Source: Acanthamoeba castellanii str. Neff (taxonomy: Eukaryota; Discosea; Longamoebia; Acanthamoebidae). Taken from it: DNA of 40,441 nt. The stretch is taken from NCBI RefSeq assembly GCF_000313135.1, contig NW_004457625.1, positions 2,607 through 43,047 of the forward strand, in the 5' to 3' direction. Made by a program: the position numbers and the translations under genes. Each line of letters opens with the position of its first letter. Position 1 is the first letter of the stretch. Below are positions 20,768 to 30,488 of the stretch, piece by piece. The notes beneath the pieces were generated by a model. It saw only the letters and a list, made by a program, of their open reading frames with translations. It made no database searches and was not told where the DNA came from.

Positions 20768-22408
20768 ATGGACACACTTCCAGGGGAGATGGTGCTTGAG
20801 CTGCTCGGGTGGGTGCGTGCCAGCGACGTGGCCTCGGTGCGCCTCGTGTGCCGGCAGTGGCGGGACCACTTCGACGCCCACGACGCGCGGCTGTGGCGCC
20901 GGACCTATTTCCGCACGTGGCCGCCACCCTTGGCCTGTCCGTCATCCACCACCGGCTCTGCCACCTCTGACCCCGAACCGGGCCACAGCGTGGTGCCCGA
21001 AGTAGACTGGAGGCGTGTTGCTGTGCATCGCCTCTCCCTTCTGCAACGCTGTAAACCCCCCCCCCAACTGGCAGAGAAACGGTTGCAGACTGATCGGTGT
21101 CATTAATGTGTTGTGTGAGCCCAGACAACCCGCAGACTACGATGGCAGATGTGCAGGCCGCGCTGTACGCGGCAGCCGAGCTGGCTGGTCGGTACAGCGG
21201 CGGTGGTCAGCCGGCGGACAACAAGAAGCGGAAACGGGCTGATGCACGACCGCCTGCACCCCATTCCGGTCTGCGGGCTGGAGAGGAACCAGAAGAGGCG
21301 AACACCACTCAAAGAAAGAAGATCAAGACGGAAAAGAACGAACACGATGACGAGGGAGAGGATTCGAAGAGGCAAAAAGGCGTGAAGATGTGGGTTCGGG
21401 TTGCGAAGGTGGAGAACGAGGAGGAGGAGGAAGGGGAGGGCGATGATGATGACGATGATCTGTGGCTGCCGCCGCTGGCAGACCAGGCCCACATGGACGC
21501 TGTGCAAAAGGCCGTGGAAGAGGCCGAGGACAAGCTCGAGCGCCTGGGTCTCGCGGCGCGCCTGAGGAGGCAACTCGCCACCATCATCAGTGCCAAACAC
21601 GAAATCAGGTACAACACCGCGGTGGTGCCCTCGCTCCCGTTACGTACCCACTACTGGTCTGTTAGGCGCTGAACCTAAGCGAGATCTCTGCCGTTTGGCC
21701 AAAGCTCTCTGAGTGGGCATTCGCATTGTGGAGAAGCGCGCCGCTTGCTCTTGCTGCTCAATCGGAACATGCTCTATGATAAGATCGACCTCACCACAGG
21801 GTGCCAGCCTGCCTAGCAATCTTCATGCTTGGCCAACAACAAACCTCTGGTGCTGAATCGTGTGCGTGTGTGCGTGTGGCAGAGACGGTGATGCGGACCA
21901 CACCAAGGTGTCGGTGGTGATGTACAGCCTCGTCACGGGGCTTCCCCTGCGCATGACCTACTCCTCCCGGCACCTCACGTGGACCAGTACACACCCTCGA
22001 CCTTCGCACTGTTCTGGTCGTGACGCTCACTGCTGGTGGTGGTGCTGGCGTTGGTAATGTGGTGTCGCTAGGCCTCGCAGGCGACAAGCTCGAGGGCAGA
22101 GCCCAACGGTTCGAGGTTTGTCCTCGGCGCTGGAGGTGGTGTTGTCAGACCAATGGATCACAATGAGTCATCGGTCGTGTGCGTTGTGTGTGTTTATGTG
22201 CGTGTCGTGTCGTGTCACACAGAGAAAGGACGGCGACGCTCCGATTCGAGCCATGCTGAAGCAGCTGGTGACCTTCCTCTTCGGCGAAGACCGTACCCAC
22301 GTGTTCACTCCCGTCGATATGGAGCACTACCTGCAGTCCATCCTCGTGCACGAGCCCGACCACGGAAACTTCCTCTTCTTTTGGTGGCAGCTCGGCGACA
22401 CAATCTAA
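20768..22408 (+). CDS. F-box protein with acidic/lysine-rich middle region
   Basis: Start ATG 20768, 95 bases past the upstream stop. Residues 2-50 form an F-box: LPGEMVLELLGWVRASDVAS, VRLVCRQWRDHF, LWRRTYFRTW. This predicts an SCF ubiquitin ligase substrate receptor binding Skp1. A GTAAAC..CCCAG intron joins RLSLLQR to YNPQTTMADVQAALYAA. The middle has KKRKR and KKIKTEK nuclear-signal-like patches and Glu/Asp runs. Three more introns lead to KVSVVMYSLVTGLPLRMTYS, GDKLEGRAQRFE, and the final exon with LVTFLFGEDRTHVFTPVDME and FLFFWWQL. The C-terminal substrate domain is not recognised. The stop at 22408 is 67 bases from the convergent Bmt2-like stop. Confidence 0.7.
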
Positions 22409-22475
22409 CAGCACAGCACCGCACCGCAGTGCCGGCTCAATCGTCATTGTTGTTGGTCTCGATATCGGACATCGC

Positions 22476-24216
22476 TCAGGGGCGAAGCAGCGAGGCGACG
22501 GCTTGGGCTCGTTCCTTGGGAGACAGAGCGGCTCGGGCGAGCGCGCTCTTTCGGGGGGACGGGCCGCTTCGCTGCTGTGGTGGCGGTGCGGGGCTTCGCG
22601 TCTTCTGTCGTTTGCCCGCTCGCTCGCCCGATGCGTCGGCTGATGGGGACGTGGTGGTCTTCTTCTTCGCCGCCGCCGCCGCCGCCGCCGTCGTCGATCG
22701 CTGCGGCGGCTGCTTCCTCTTCAGCGCCTGGCGACCGTTTGTTGCGTTGCTGGCTTTCGCTTTGGTCTTTTTGTCGTCTCTTCGCGCTTTCGCCGGTCGT
22801 TCATCTTCCTCCTCTTCTTCGTCACCTCCCTCTTGCTCTCCCTCCGAGTCTTCGGCTTCGTCATCGTCTCGTCCTGCCGCGCGTCGGCCTCTCGGACCTG
22901 CGAGGATGATGCAGAAATTGTTGCGGCCGAGGCCGCCCCGACACAGCTTCCGCTTGAACTCACGCGGCTGCATCGTACCGTCCTGGTCACGGCACAGCCA
23001 GTCAACGAGAGTCAGCCAACGAAGTGTGCCGCAATCGGCATTCGGTCACAAGCGAGGAGAAGGAGGAGGAGAGGCCTGGAGGGTGGGTACCTGAGCTCGC
23101 TCCTCGGCCGACAGTTTCCGGAAGACGAAGAAGCACAGCTTGGCGCTGGTCTTGGACTTGGTCAGCTCAAACCCGAGGGACTTGAGCATCTTCACGAAGC
23201 GCGAGTGCTTCATGTACCTGGTTCGATTGAAGGTGGAGAGAGAGAGAGGAGAGAGAAAGCGCTAAAGTCAGGCACCCACCACCATCAGTGTGGACGCGTG
23301 TAGGTGGTCCGGTACCGCGAGTTGTTGACGCAGGCCAGCGGGAGGACGATGAAGAGGGTGCCGCCGTCGCGCACCAGCGCCTGGCAGCGGACCAGCATTT
23401 CGCCCTTGCGCCGCGGATCGCCCACGAAGTTGATCACCAGGCTCAGCACCGCCACGTCGAACGGCTCCCGGCACCTAATCGGCCGCACCACCCACCCACC
23501 ACAGATGCGTTGGTATGCGAAGCGTATACGCCTCATGGTGGCGGCAACGACGCACTCGCGAGAGAATTCGAAGAAGTCGGCCTTGATGACGGACGGGTGC
23601 TGTGGGTTGAGGTCGATGGCGGTCACGTCGAGCCACGCCCCGTGGTCCAGGTACTGGTTCTTGATCGCGCCCACGTCCAGCAGCCGCAGCTTCCCCTCGG
23701 CCGCCCCACTGTTCTTCTCGCTCTCGGCCGCGCGGGCCGCCCGCAGCTCCGAAACCACCCACTTCCCGGCGTTGAACTTGTGCTCGGGCGCCGTCTCGCC
23801 CACCAGACTGGCCTGCTGGTAGGCCTCCAGCCCGCCCAGCTGTGCCGCGCGAGAGGGTGGTGGTGGTGGGGTTAGTATTGCTGACAGCGGCAGGGTGGGC
23901 GGTACGCCACCTCGGCGAGCTGGCGGTCGAGCTTGCGGCGTTTGGCGGCGCGGTCGGCGGGGGTGAGGGTGGGGTCGTGGTCGAGCGACTCGCGGTACTT
24001 GTTGAGGGCGTGGTACTGCGCGATCAGCTGCGCGTGCTCCCCTCCGGTCACGTCTCCCTCTCCACCGCCTCCTCCTCCGGAGCTTTTCTTGCCGGTGCCG
24101 CCCCGCCTCTTATTCTTCGCCTTCGGCGCCGGACTGGTGCCCGTGCCGGGTGCTGCAGTACTCGGCGTCGCTGCCCCCAGCGTCACTGGCTTCCGCACGA
24201 CGGACCTGCGCCCCAT
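22476..24216 (-). CDS. BMT2: Bmt2-type 25S/28S rRNA adenine-N1 methyltransferase (SAMTOR superfamily)
   Basis: Start ATG 24216, stop TGA 22478-22476. The N-terminus is Lys/Gly-rich (KAKNKRRGGTGKKSSG), as in nucleolar proteins. The family core follows in order: LGGLEAYQQASLVGE, KLRLLDVGAI (motif I variant), LDVTAIDLNPQHPSVIKADF, then FDVAVLSLVINFVGDPRRKG, EMLVRCQALVRDGG and LFIVLPLACVNNSRY, which is the diagnostic Bmt2 signature. A further exon reads HSRFVKMLKSLGFELTKSK. The C-terminal 160 residues are Lys/Glu/Ala-rich and end in SPKERAQAVASLLRP. In yeast Bmt2 makes m1A in 25S rRNA; the animal relative SAMTOR is a SAM sensor for mTORC1. The basic tails favour the rRNA enzyme here (inference). 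Confidence 0.75.
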
Positions 24217-24525
24217 CCCACCACCTTCTTCCTTTTTCAGATAGAAAAGAATGTGAAATGCAAAAAGAAAATAGTAAAATGCGCGTTATGGGCGGAGTTG
24301 GACCAGACACGGCCCGTAACGGAGTGGTGTGTGGTTGGTTGACCGGCAGTCCGGTTGCCTTTAGTTTTTGTTTTGCCGCAAGTAAGGTCCCTCCTCTTTG
24401 TCTCGACCAACCCACCAGTGCCGCACTTCGGACCCACCGCCACAACCGCGTCCCTTTTGTGGTTCCCGCCAGCAACGCATTGCAGAGCGTGGCGGTTACC
24501 GCACGAGTCCATTTCGGCCACACAC
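24217..24525. other. Divergent promoter region between Bmt2-like and PAQR genes
   Basis: About 309 bases separate two divergent start codons. An AT-rich block (about 24240-24290) lies next to the Bmt2-like start. The plus-strand frame of the PAQR gene is open upstream of ATG 24526 but lacks another ATG. No other gene seen. Confidence 0.4.
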
Positions 24526-26241
24526 ATGGCGCGCCTCTCTGGGGTAGCCAAGCAAACAGGAGCATGTGCACGCACGTCTTCCTCCGGCGGCGGGGATGAG
24601 GGTTGCTCACAGCAGCATCCATCTTCTTCTTCTTCTTCTTCATCTCCATCTGCACTGCACCACCCGCCAAGAACGGCAGCTGCTCCTCTGCCCCAACTTG
24701 TGTTCACCCCCGACAGCGACGAGGAAGACCACCAACACGGTGGTGCGGTGAAGGAGGAGGTGAGCGAGGTGGACCACGGACCCCGCACGACTCTGCTGGT
24801 GGCACCGCCGACGGCTTCGATCAGCTGCGAAGGCGTGGTGGTGAAGGAGCAGCCCTACGCCATCTCCCCGCGCAGGAGGGCAATCGCCAATAAGATGACG
24901 GCCGCCATCAACAACGCGGATGAAGAGCCCAACGAAAAGAACTCGTCGGCCTCAACGGCACTCCTCGATGAGGAGGAGGATGGAGGGGGCGGGGAGGTGC
25001 ACCCGCACGAGCGAAGGGCCGAGTGCTATCGGCTGTGCACGTACGACGAGGCGCCGCCCTACCAGCAGGACAACCCCTTCATCCGGACGGGCTACCGCGT
25101 AAACTTCTCCGTCAAGCTCTGCCTCCAGAGCTTCTTCCGCCTCCACAACGGTACCCCACCTTTCAGCCACAAATGGGATTTTGATGATCTACAGATTTTT
25201 ATTTATTCATCTTCAATCAAAGAAATCGAATCTAACCCACGTACGTGCAGAGTCCTGGAACGTGTGGACGCACTTCAGCGGGTTCGTGATCTTTCTGGTG
25301 CTGGCGGGTGTCGTCATGCAGCAGCTCGACTGGCGAACGCCTTCCGAGGCCCTCCTCTTCCTCGCCTTCTTCCTCACCGTCGAGTGTTCCATGCTCAGCT
25401 CCACCATCTTCCACGCCTTCAACTGCCACTCGCCCGGCACGTACGTTGCCTCCACCGCCGCGTTTGTATGCCGTGCGTGTGCGTGTGCGTGTGCGTGTGC
25501 GTGTGCGTGTGCGTGTGCGTGTGCCGTGATCTCACTTAAATGATGATTGTGTGCACACACAGGTACAAGTGGACGTGCAGGTTCGACTACTCGAGCATCA
25601 GCATGCTGCTGGTGGGGTCCTACTCGCCCATGCTCTACTATGCCTTCATGTGCGAGCCGGTCTGGCAGCGCCTCTACCTCTCCGGCTTCTGCATCCTGGG
25701 CGTCGTGGGCGTCGTCATCTCCTTCGTGCCCCTCTTCTCCACGCCCCAGTACACCATCCTCCGCACCGGTACCCCTCCTCCCCACAAAGCTCTGGCTCGT
25801 GTTTGTCGCCGATGACGCTAACACTCGGTGCGTTGTGCAACGGGTCAGGCGTGTTCGTGGCGCTGGGCTGGTCGACGATCCTCCCGCTGCCGCACATCAT
25901 GTACCTGCACGGCGTGTGGCTGGTGTGGGAGGTGGCCCGGTGGGAGCTGCTCGTCGGGCTGATCTACACGGTGGGCGCCGTCATGTACGCCAAGCGCATC
26001 CCCGAGCGATGGAGCCCCGGCAAATACGACACCAGCTTCGTACGTCACTGCCACCTCTCCACTCCCTTTCGCACTCTCTTTCTCACCTTTTTTTTTGGAA
26101 CGTTACGTGCCTGTGCGAATGAATGTGCAGATGTGCAGTCATAGCCTGTGGCACTGCTTCACGATTGCGGGTGCTCTCACGCAGCTGCACGCGTGCATCG
26201 CCGTGTATAATGTCTTCGGGACCATGCGCGCCTGTTCGTGA
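24526..26241 (+). CDS. PAQR family (adiponectin receptor / Izh-like) seven-TM protein
   Basis: Start ATG 24526; stop TGA 26239-26241. The N-terminal 200 residues are Ser- and acid-rich and predicted cytosolic. The PAQR core begins NPFIRTGYRVNFSV, CLQSFFRLHN, then after a splice ESWNVWTHFSGF. Zinc-site residues are all present: TVECSMLSSTIFHAFNCHS (motif A), FDYSSISMLLVGSYSP (motif B Asp) and CSHSLWHCFTIAGALTQLHA (motif C, two His). This supports a zinc-dependent hydrolase-like fold, with ceramidase-type activity known for adiponectin receptors. Seven hydrophobic segments follow. Introns lie after RLHN, SPGT, ILRTG and TSF, three with a GTACG donor or near variant. Fungal relatives regulate zinc and sterol metabolism; ligand here is unknown. 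Confidence 0.88.
25470..25528. repeat. Intronic (GTGTGC)n hexanucleotide repeat
   Basis: About nine tandem GTGTGC units fill the PAQR intron that follows the SPGT codons. The tract is strictly alternating purine-pyrimidine on both strands, the class of sequence that can adopt Z-DNA. Confidence 0.9.
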
Positions 26242-26449
26242 AGCCCACCACCAATCCCGCGCCCTGTATCTACGATTTTAATTTATTGTGACCATAAAAT
26301 CAGCATATATTCACATCATGTAATGCACAACAGTTATGCAACATGTCACATGATCAAAAGAATGGCCAACTATGCTTGTTGGTGGTGGTGGTTGTTGTAC
26401 TGAGGATGAAGGGGAAAAGTGTACAGTAGGGGATGAGTGGACTTCGCCT

Positions 26450-28683
26450 TCAGAAGGCGCGACCCAGGACCTCGTAGCGGGTGAGCTCCTCGGAGTAGTC
26501 GGAGAGGAAGTCGCTGTGTTCGTGCTTTACCCAATCTAGATAGAGCATGATCCTCCGCTCATGCGGGATGCTTCGGAACAGCCGCGCGAACGACCATCGG
26601 CTCACTCCTGCTCGGCCCAAGCAACACACGACACACGACACACAACACAACGCACGACACACGGCACACGACACACGACACACGACACACGGCACACGAC
26701 ACACGACACACGGGGCTTAGAGTTGGGGTTTGATTCTGGGCGGAGGAGGTGCTACTGACCTTCGGTGAAGATGCCGGCGAGGAGGGCCTGCAGAACGGCG
26801 GAGATGGGATTGAAGAAGCACGTCCACGGGATGAGGAAGGCCGCCACGAAGTAGTGGTGCATCGAAAATCGGAATCGGTTGTGCCTGTGGTGACAAAAAG
26901 GGTGAGCCGCGCAACCCGCAAGTCGAGCTAGGCCCATTACGATCTCTCCACGTCACGGCGAGGCGAGTGGTACCACAGCCCGGCGAGGCCGATGAGGTAG
27001 AGGAGAGTGACAAAGACGCCGTAGACGATGACGAACAGGACCATCGTGAACCAGTCGCCAAGGTACTGCCCATGGTCACCACCACGCACACATCCGTTCA
27101 TTTCAGTTCACACGACGACACACACACGCGCGCGCGCACACACACACACACACCACACACACACACACACACACACCACGACACACACGGTACCAAGAGC
27201 CACAGGTGGAAGCCGAGGAATGGGATGAGGAAGAGCACGACCAGCGCCAGCGCGCTCATCTCAGCGCAGGTGAGGCGGAGCCAGTAGCCGGTGCTCAGCT
27301 TGGTGCCCAGGCGATTGAACACCTTGAGCTTCTCCAGATGCGAGTACTGCAGGCCCACCAGGAAGGGCAGCACGTAGAAGCAGTAGTTGTACTGTGGAGC
27401 ATCGTGTCGATCGTGTGTGTGTGTGTGTGTTGTGTGTGTGTGTGTGTGGTGTTGTGTGTGTGTGTTGTGTGTGTGTGTGTTGTGTGTTGTGTGTCGGTTG
27501 AGTTCGCGAGCAGGCATTGATTGGTGCAGATGGGAAGTGAGTGGGTTACCAGCACGCTGAAGCCAAAGTTGTTCTGGTTCATTCCGAGCAGTCGCGCCGT
27601 GAGCTCGGCGCCCGCCATGTTGGGCTTGGTCTCGCTGGCGATCGTGTACACCGGTCCCAGGAAGAACAGCACGCAACCCGCCGGAATCAACAACAGAACA
27701 TCCTGCGCGTGGGTCATCATACCGCCACCGTCAATCACACGACACACGACACACACACGACACACACACGACACACACACGACACACACACGACACACAC
27801 ACGACACACACACGACACACACACGACACACACACGACACACACACGACACACACACGACACACACACGACACACACACGACACACACGACACACACGAC
27901 ACGAAATCAATCAATTGATGATTGATTGGTTGAGGCGTAACAGAGGGGAGAGGAATGGTGAGTGGCGCGTACGTAGTAGGTGCGGGAGGGTCCCTGGAAG
28001 GGGTTGTCGCGCCCGCAGGTCCAGAAGGAGACGTAGGTGAAGCCGGCGAGGAGGAGCGCCATCCAGAGCGCGAACGAACTCCACGGCAGACAGGCGGTGT
28101 CGAGGTAGTCCACCACGAGCGAGTCTGTCTTGAGCTCCAGGCAGGGCACGAACCACGTGCCCACCGTGAGCGCGCCCAGGGCTGCACACCAGCAAATAAT
28201 ACAAGTTATAAATAAATAAATAACCAAATAAAGGGATAGATTGCGAAGATCTGTGTCTAAAATAACAAATAAATAAATAATATAAATAAATAATAAAAAT
28301 AATGTTGATGACGAACCGAGGGCGTAGACGAAAAGGGCAGCCAGTCGGCGCCGCGGTGAGTGCCGTCGTTGGAGCACTGCAGCGAAGTCCCACTCGGCAG
28401 CTTCGCGTGCCAGCTTGGAGAGCTCCTCGGGCGGGATAGCGGCAGGGGGCGCGTCCTCGCCGCTCCCCTCATGCCCTTGGCCACCAGCTTCGTCTCCGTA
28501 ATCTCCCTCATCTCCTTCATCTCCCACACCAGCGGCCCATTCGCCGCTCTTGCGGTAGGGACTTCGACTGCCCACGGCCCACGTGCCCGAGCCGTGGAAG
28601 GACAGGCTGTTGGGCCGACTGATGGCCGGGCTGCCATATGCCGCCACCCAGTCGTCCCCGTCTCGCTGCAGGTTCGAACTCAT
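26450..28683 (-). CDS. Polytopic membrane protein, similar to the C-terminal region of fungal LCCL proteins
   Basis: Start ATG 28683, stop TGA 26452-26450; about seven exons. The N-terminal 120 residues are soluble, Gly/Glu/Asp-rich. The rest has about eight hydrophobic segments, among them WSSFALWMALLLAGFTYVSF, DVLLLIPAGCVLFFLGPVY, YCFYVLPFLVGLQYS, LSALALVVLFLIPFLGFHLW and FTMVLFVIVYGVFVTLLYLI. The segment RFSMHHYFVAAFLIP followed by LLAGIFTEGVSRWSF resembles the HHY...LLP...GLFINGIARWGF region of fungal LCCL-domain membrane proteins; no LCCL domain itself is seen. Function unknown. The gene is convergent with the PAQR gene (208 bases apart). Four of its six introns are filled with CA/GT-type satellites. 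Confidence 0.6.
26623..26711. repeat. Intronic CACGACA-type satellite
   Basis: Short CACACGA/CACGACA units in tandem in the last intron of the polytopic membrane protein gene. The plus strand is CA-rich, so the transcript (minus strand) carries UG-rich RNA. Confidence 0.85.
27117..27186. repeat. Intronic (CA)n microsatellite
   Basis: Alternating CA with a CGCGCG patch near the start. It fills the intron between the HLWLL and YLGDWF exons. UG-rich in the transcript. Confidence 0.9.
27410..27497. repeat. Intronic (GT)n microsatellite, opposite sense to its neighbours
   Basis: GT-rich on the plus strand, hence CA-rich in the transcript. It lies between introns carrying the opposite (UG-rich) sense. 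Confidence 0.9.
27736..27902. repeat. Intronic 11-bp minisatellite (CGACACACACA)n
   Basis: About a dozen near-perfect copies of an 11-bp unit, flanked by shorter CGACACA variants. Purely intronic; open frames across it are low-complexity artefacts (11-residue repeats from three DNA units). Confidence 0.92.
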
Positions 28684-28952
28684 TGAGTGGTCCTACCTTC
28701 TTCCTCTTCTTCTTCTTTTTGTATCCGTTGCTGAGTGCCTTCGCCGCTGATTGAAATGGTAGTGCGTCGCTGACTCAGAGTCGATCTCTAATCGTTCGAT
28801 CTCTCTTTCTCTGCCGCCTTTCCTCTTCCCTTTTCCTCTCGAGTTTTCGATGGCCTTTTCTCACGACGAAGAGGCTGAAGATGAAATGAAGTGAGGTTTA
28901 GTGTGTTATACAAAAAGTCGTGGTGGCGCCACCATCTAACACCCAACACTCT

Positions 28953-30168
28953 CTACTCGACCTTCTTGCGGGCGGGGCCAGCCTGCTGGGCGAGCTCGTC
29001 GTTCTCGGTCGCCTTCTTGGCTTCGGCCTTCTTTTCTCGGGGCGCGCGGGGCTTGGCGATGACGTAGGAGTCGATGAAGAGCTTGGTGAAGAGCACCATG
29101 TACGAGACGTACATGACGAGGCCGGCCATGTTGCTGAGCGGCGTGTCGTTGCAGCGGAGCACGTTGTGGATGACGATGCTGGTGCCGGCCACCATCTGGA
29201 TGATCTGGAGCGAGGTGATGGCCTGGCGCGTGGCCTGGCTGAAGCGCACGCCGCGGGCGCAGGCGGCGTAGTACGAGTACATGAGCGAGTGCACGATCAG
29301 GTTCATGGCCGCGAACCAGCCGCCGTTGGGCAGGCTCAGCGCCCACGCGTTCCAGGCGTAGACGAGGGTCAGCGCGTGGTGGTAGTAGTGCAGGAAGATC
29401 AGCGGGCGCTTCCGCAGCACGATGAACAGCGTGTCCACCAGCTCGGGGATCTTGCTCAGGCAGAACAGGTACACCCACGGGTTCTTGGCCTGATTGATCA
29501 CCACCGCCACCGCCACACAACAGTCAGTATTGGGTGCGCCCGCGACAAAAAAAGGAGCCCAGAAGAACGAAGACGAAATGAAGAACGAAGCGCAAAAATG
29601 AAGCGCATGGGTGCGGATAAGCCCGACAATCCCCCCCAACTGGTTGAACAGAGGCCCACAATTGTGGGTACTGCTCTGCGGAGTTGGGTACGAGGACCGG
29701 CCGGTGTGGTGGCCACGGCGGGTCCCGCCGAACTCAAGTGACGAGTTCGACACGCCGGAAAGGGAGAAGCCCGAGAGAGAGGGGGGAAAGGAAGAAGATG
29801 ATGAAAAAGATGAAGACGAGGAAGGAAGGGAGTACCTCGGTGTAGTAGAGGCACATATCGGCGGAGGCGCCGGCGCCGTGGAGCACCTCCTGAAGGATGT
29901 AGGGCACGGTGGCAATGGCACCAAAGATCGAGAAGGCGGCGAGAAGAGAGTTCCACCAAAAGAGGGGACCGGAGAGGTCGAACGGCTTCCGGTCGCGCAT
30001 GGCCCGCTGGAGGACGAAGATGACCACCAGGTAGCCCACGCAGAACGCGGCGGGCACCTCGTAGTGGTCCGCCATCCATCGGTCGGCCCTGCGCCAGTCA
30101 TGGAAGCGCTCCAGCCACTGCAGCTCCACGTAGTAGCGCGCCGTCTCGAAAGCGGTCGTGTTGGTCAT
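28953..30168 (-). CDS. ELO family very-long-chain fatty acid elongase (3-ketoacyl-CoA synthase)
   Basis: Exon 1 is 30168-29836, exon 2 is 29489-28953, with a 346-nt GTACTC..TCAG intron; 289 residues, the usual ELO length. Exon 2 starts AKNPWVYLFCLSKIPELVDT, followed by LFIVLRKRPLIFLHYYHH. LHYYHH is the catalytic HxxHH box. Exon 1 has ALQ-type helix YLVVIFVLQRAMRDRKPF and FWWNSLLAAFSIFGAIATVP. The layout resembles ELOVL3/6-type enzymes that condense malonyl-CoA with saturated C12-C18 acyl-CoA (family knowledge). The C-terminus ends KKVE, a KKxx dilysine ER-retrieval signal, which fits ER residence. Substrate length cannot be told from sequence alone. Confidence 0.9.
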
Positions 30169-30488
30169 GGTGGTGTGTCGGACAGAGAGAAGAGAAAAAG
30201 TAATATCGCCTTTGTTGAAAGTCGGGTACGGGAGTCACACACGCCCGGGAGACACCGGGAGTCACGCACCAACCGGTTTCTTCGGATATAATCTGGCCAA
30301 TAGGAGAATAGTTGAGGAGGAAACTGCAGCGATGAACCAGTAGCAGTGCTTCCCAACCTTCCGGCCACTTCGGCGCTCTTGGCCCAAATAGAAGACGAAC
30401 CATGTCTGGCTCCACATTTATGTTTACTGTCGTGTCTCTTCTCACGGTTGGCCACACGTCGGTCATTGGGCTGCAGGGCTCTTCGTCG
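30169..30488. other. Intergenic, no gene seen
   Basis: 320 bases between the elongase start and the ubinuclein-like stop, both on the minus strand. It must hold the elongase promoter and the 3' UTR of the upstream gene. No RNA gene or repeat recognised. Confidence 0.5.

Noticed and set aside
22153..23094. Plus-strand 313-residue ORF
   Set aside because: It overlaps the F-box 3' exon out of frame and the antisense of the Bmt2-like C-terminus; composition is an antisense artefact.
27295..27925. Long Cys/Val or Thr/His repeat proteins across the CA/GT tracts
   Set aside because: They are open only because the microsatellites lack stops in several frames; the region is intronic in a well-supported gene.
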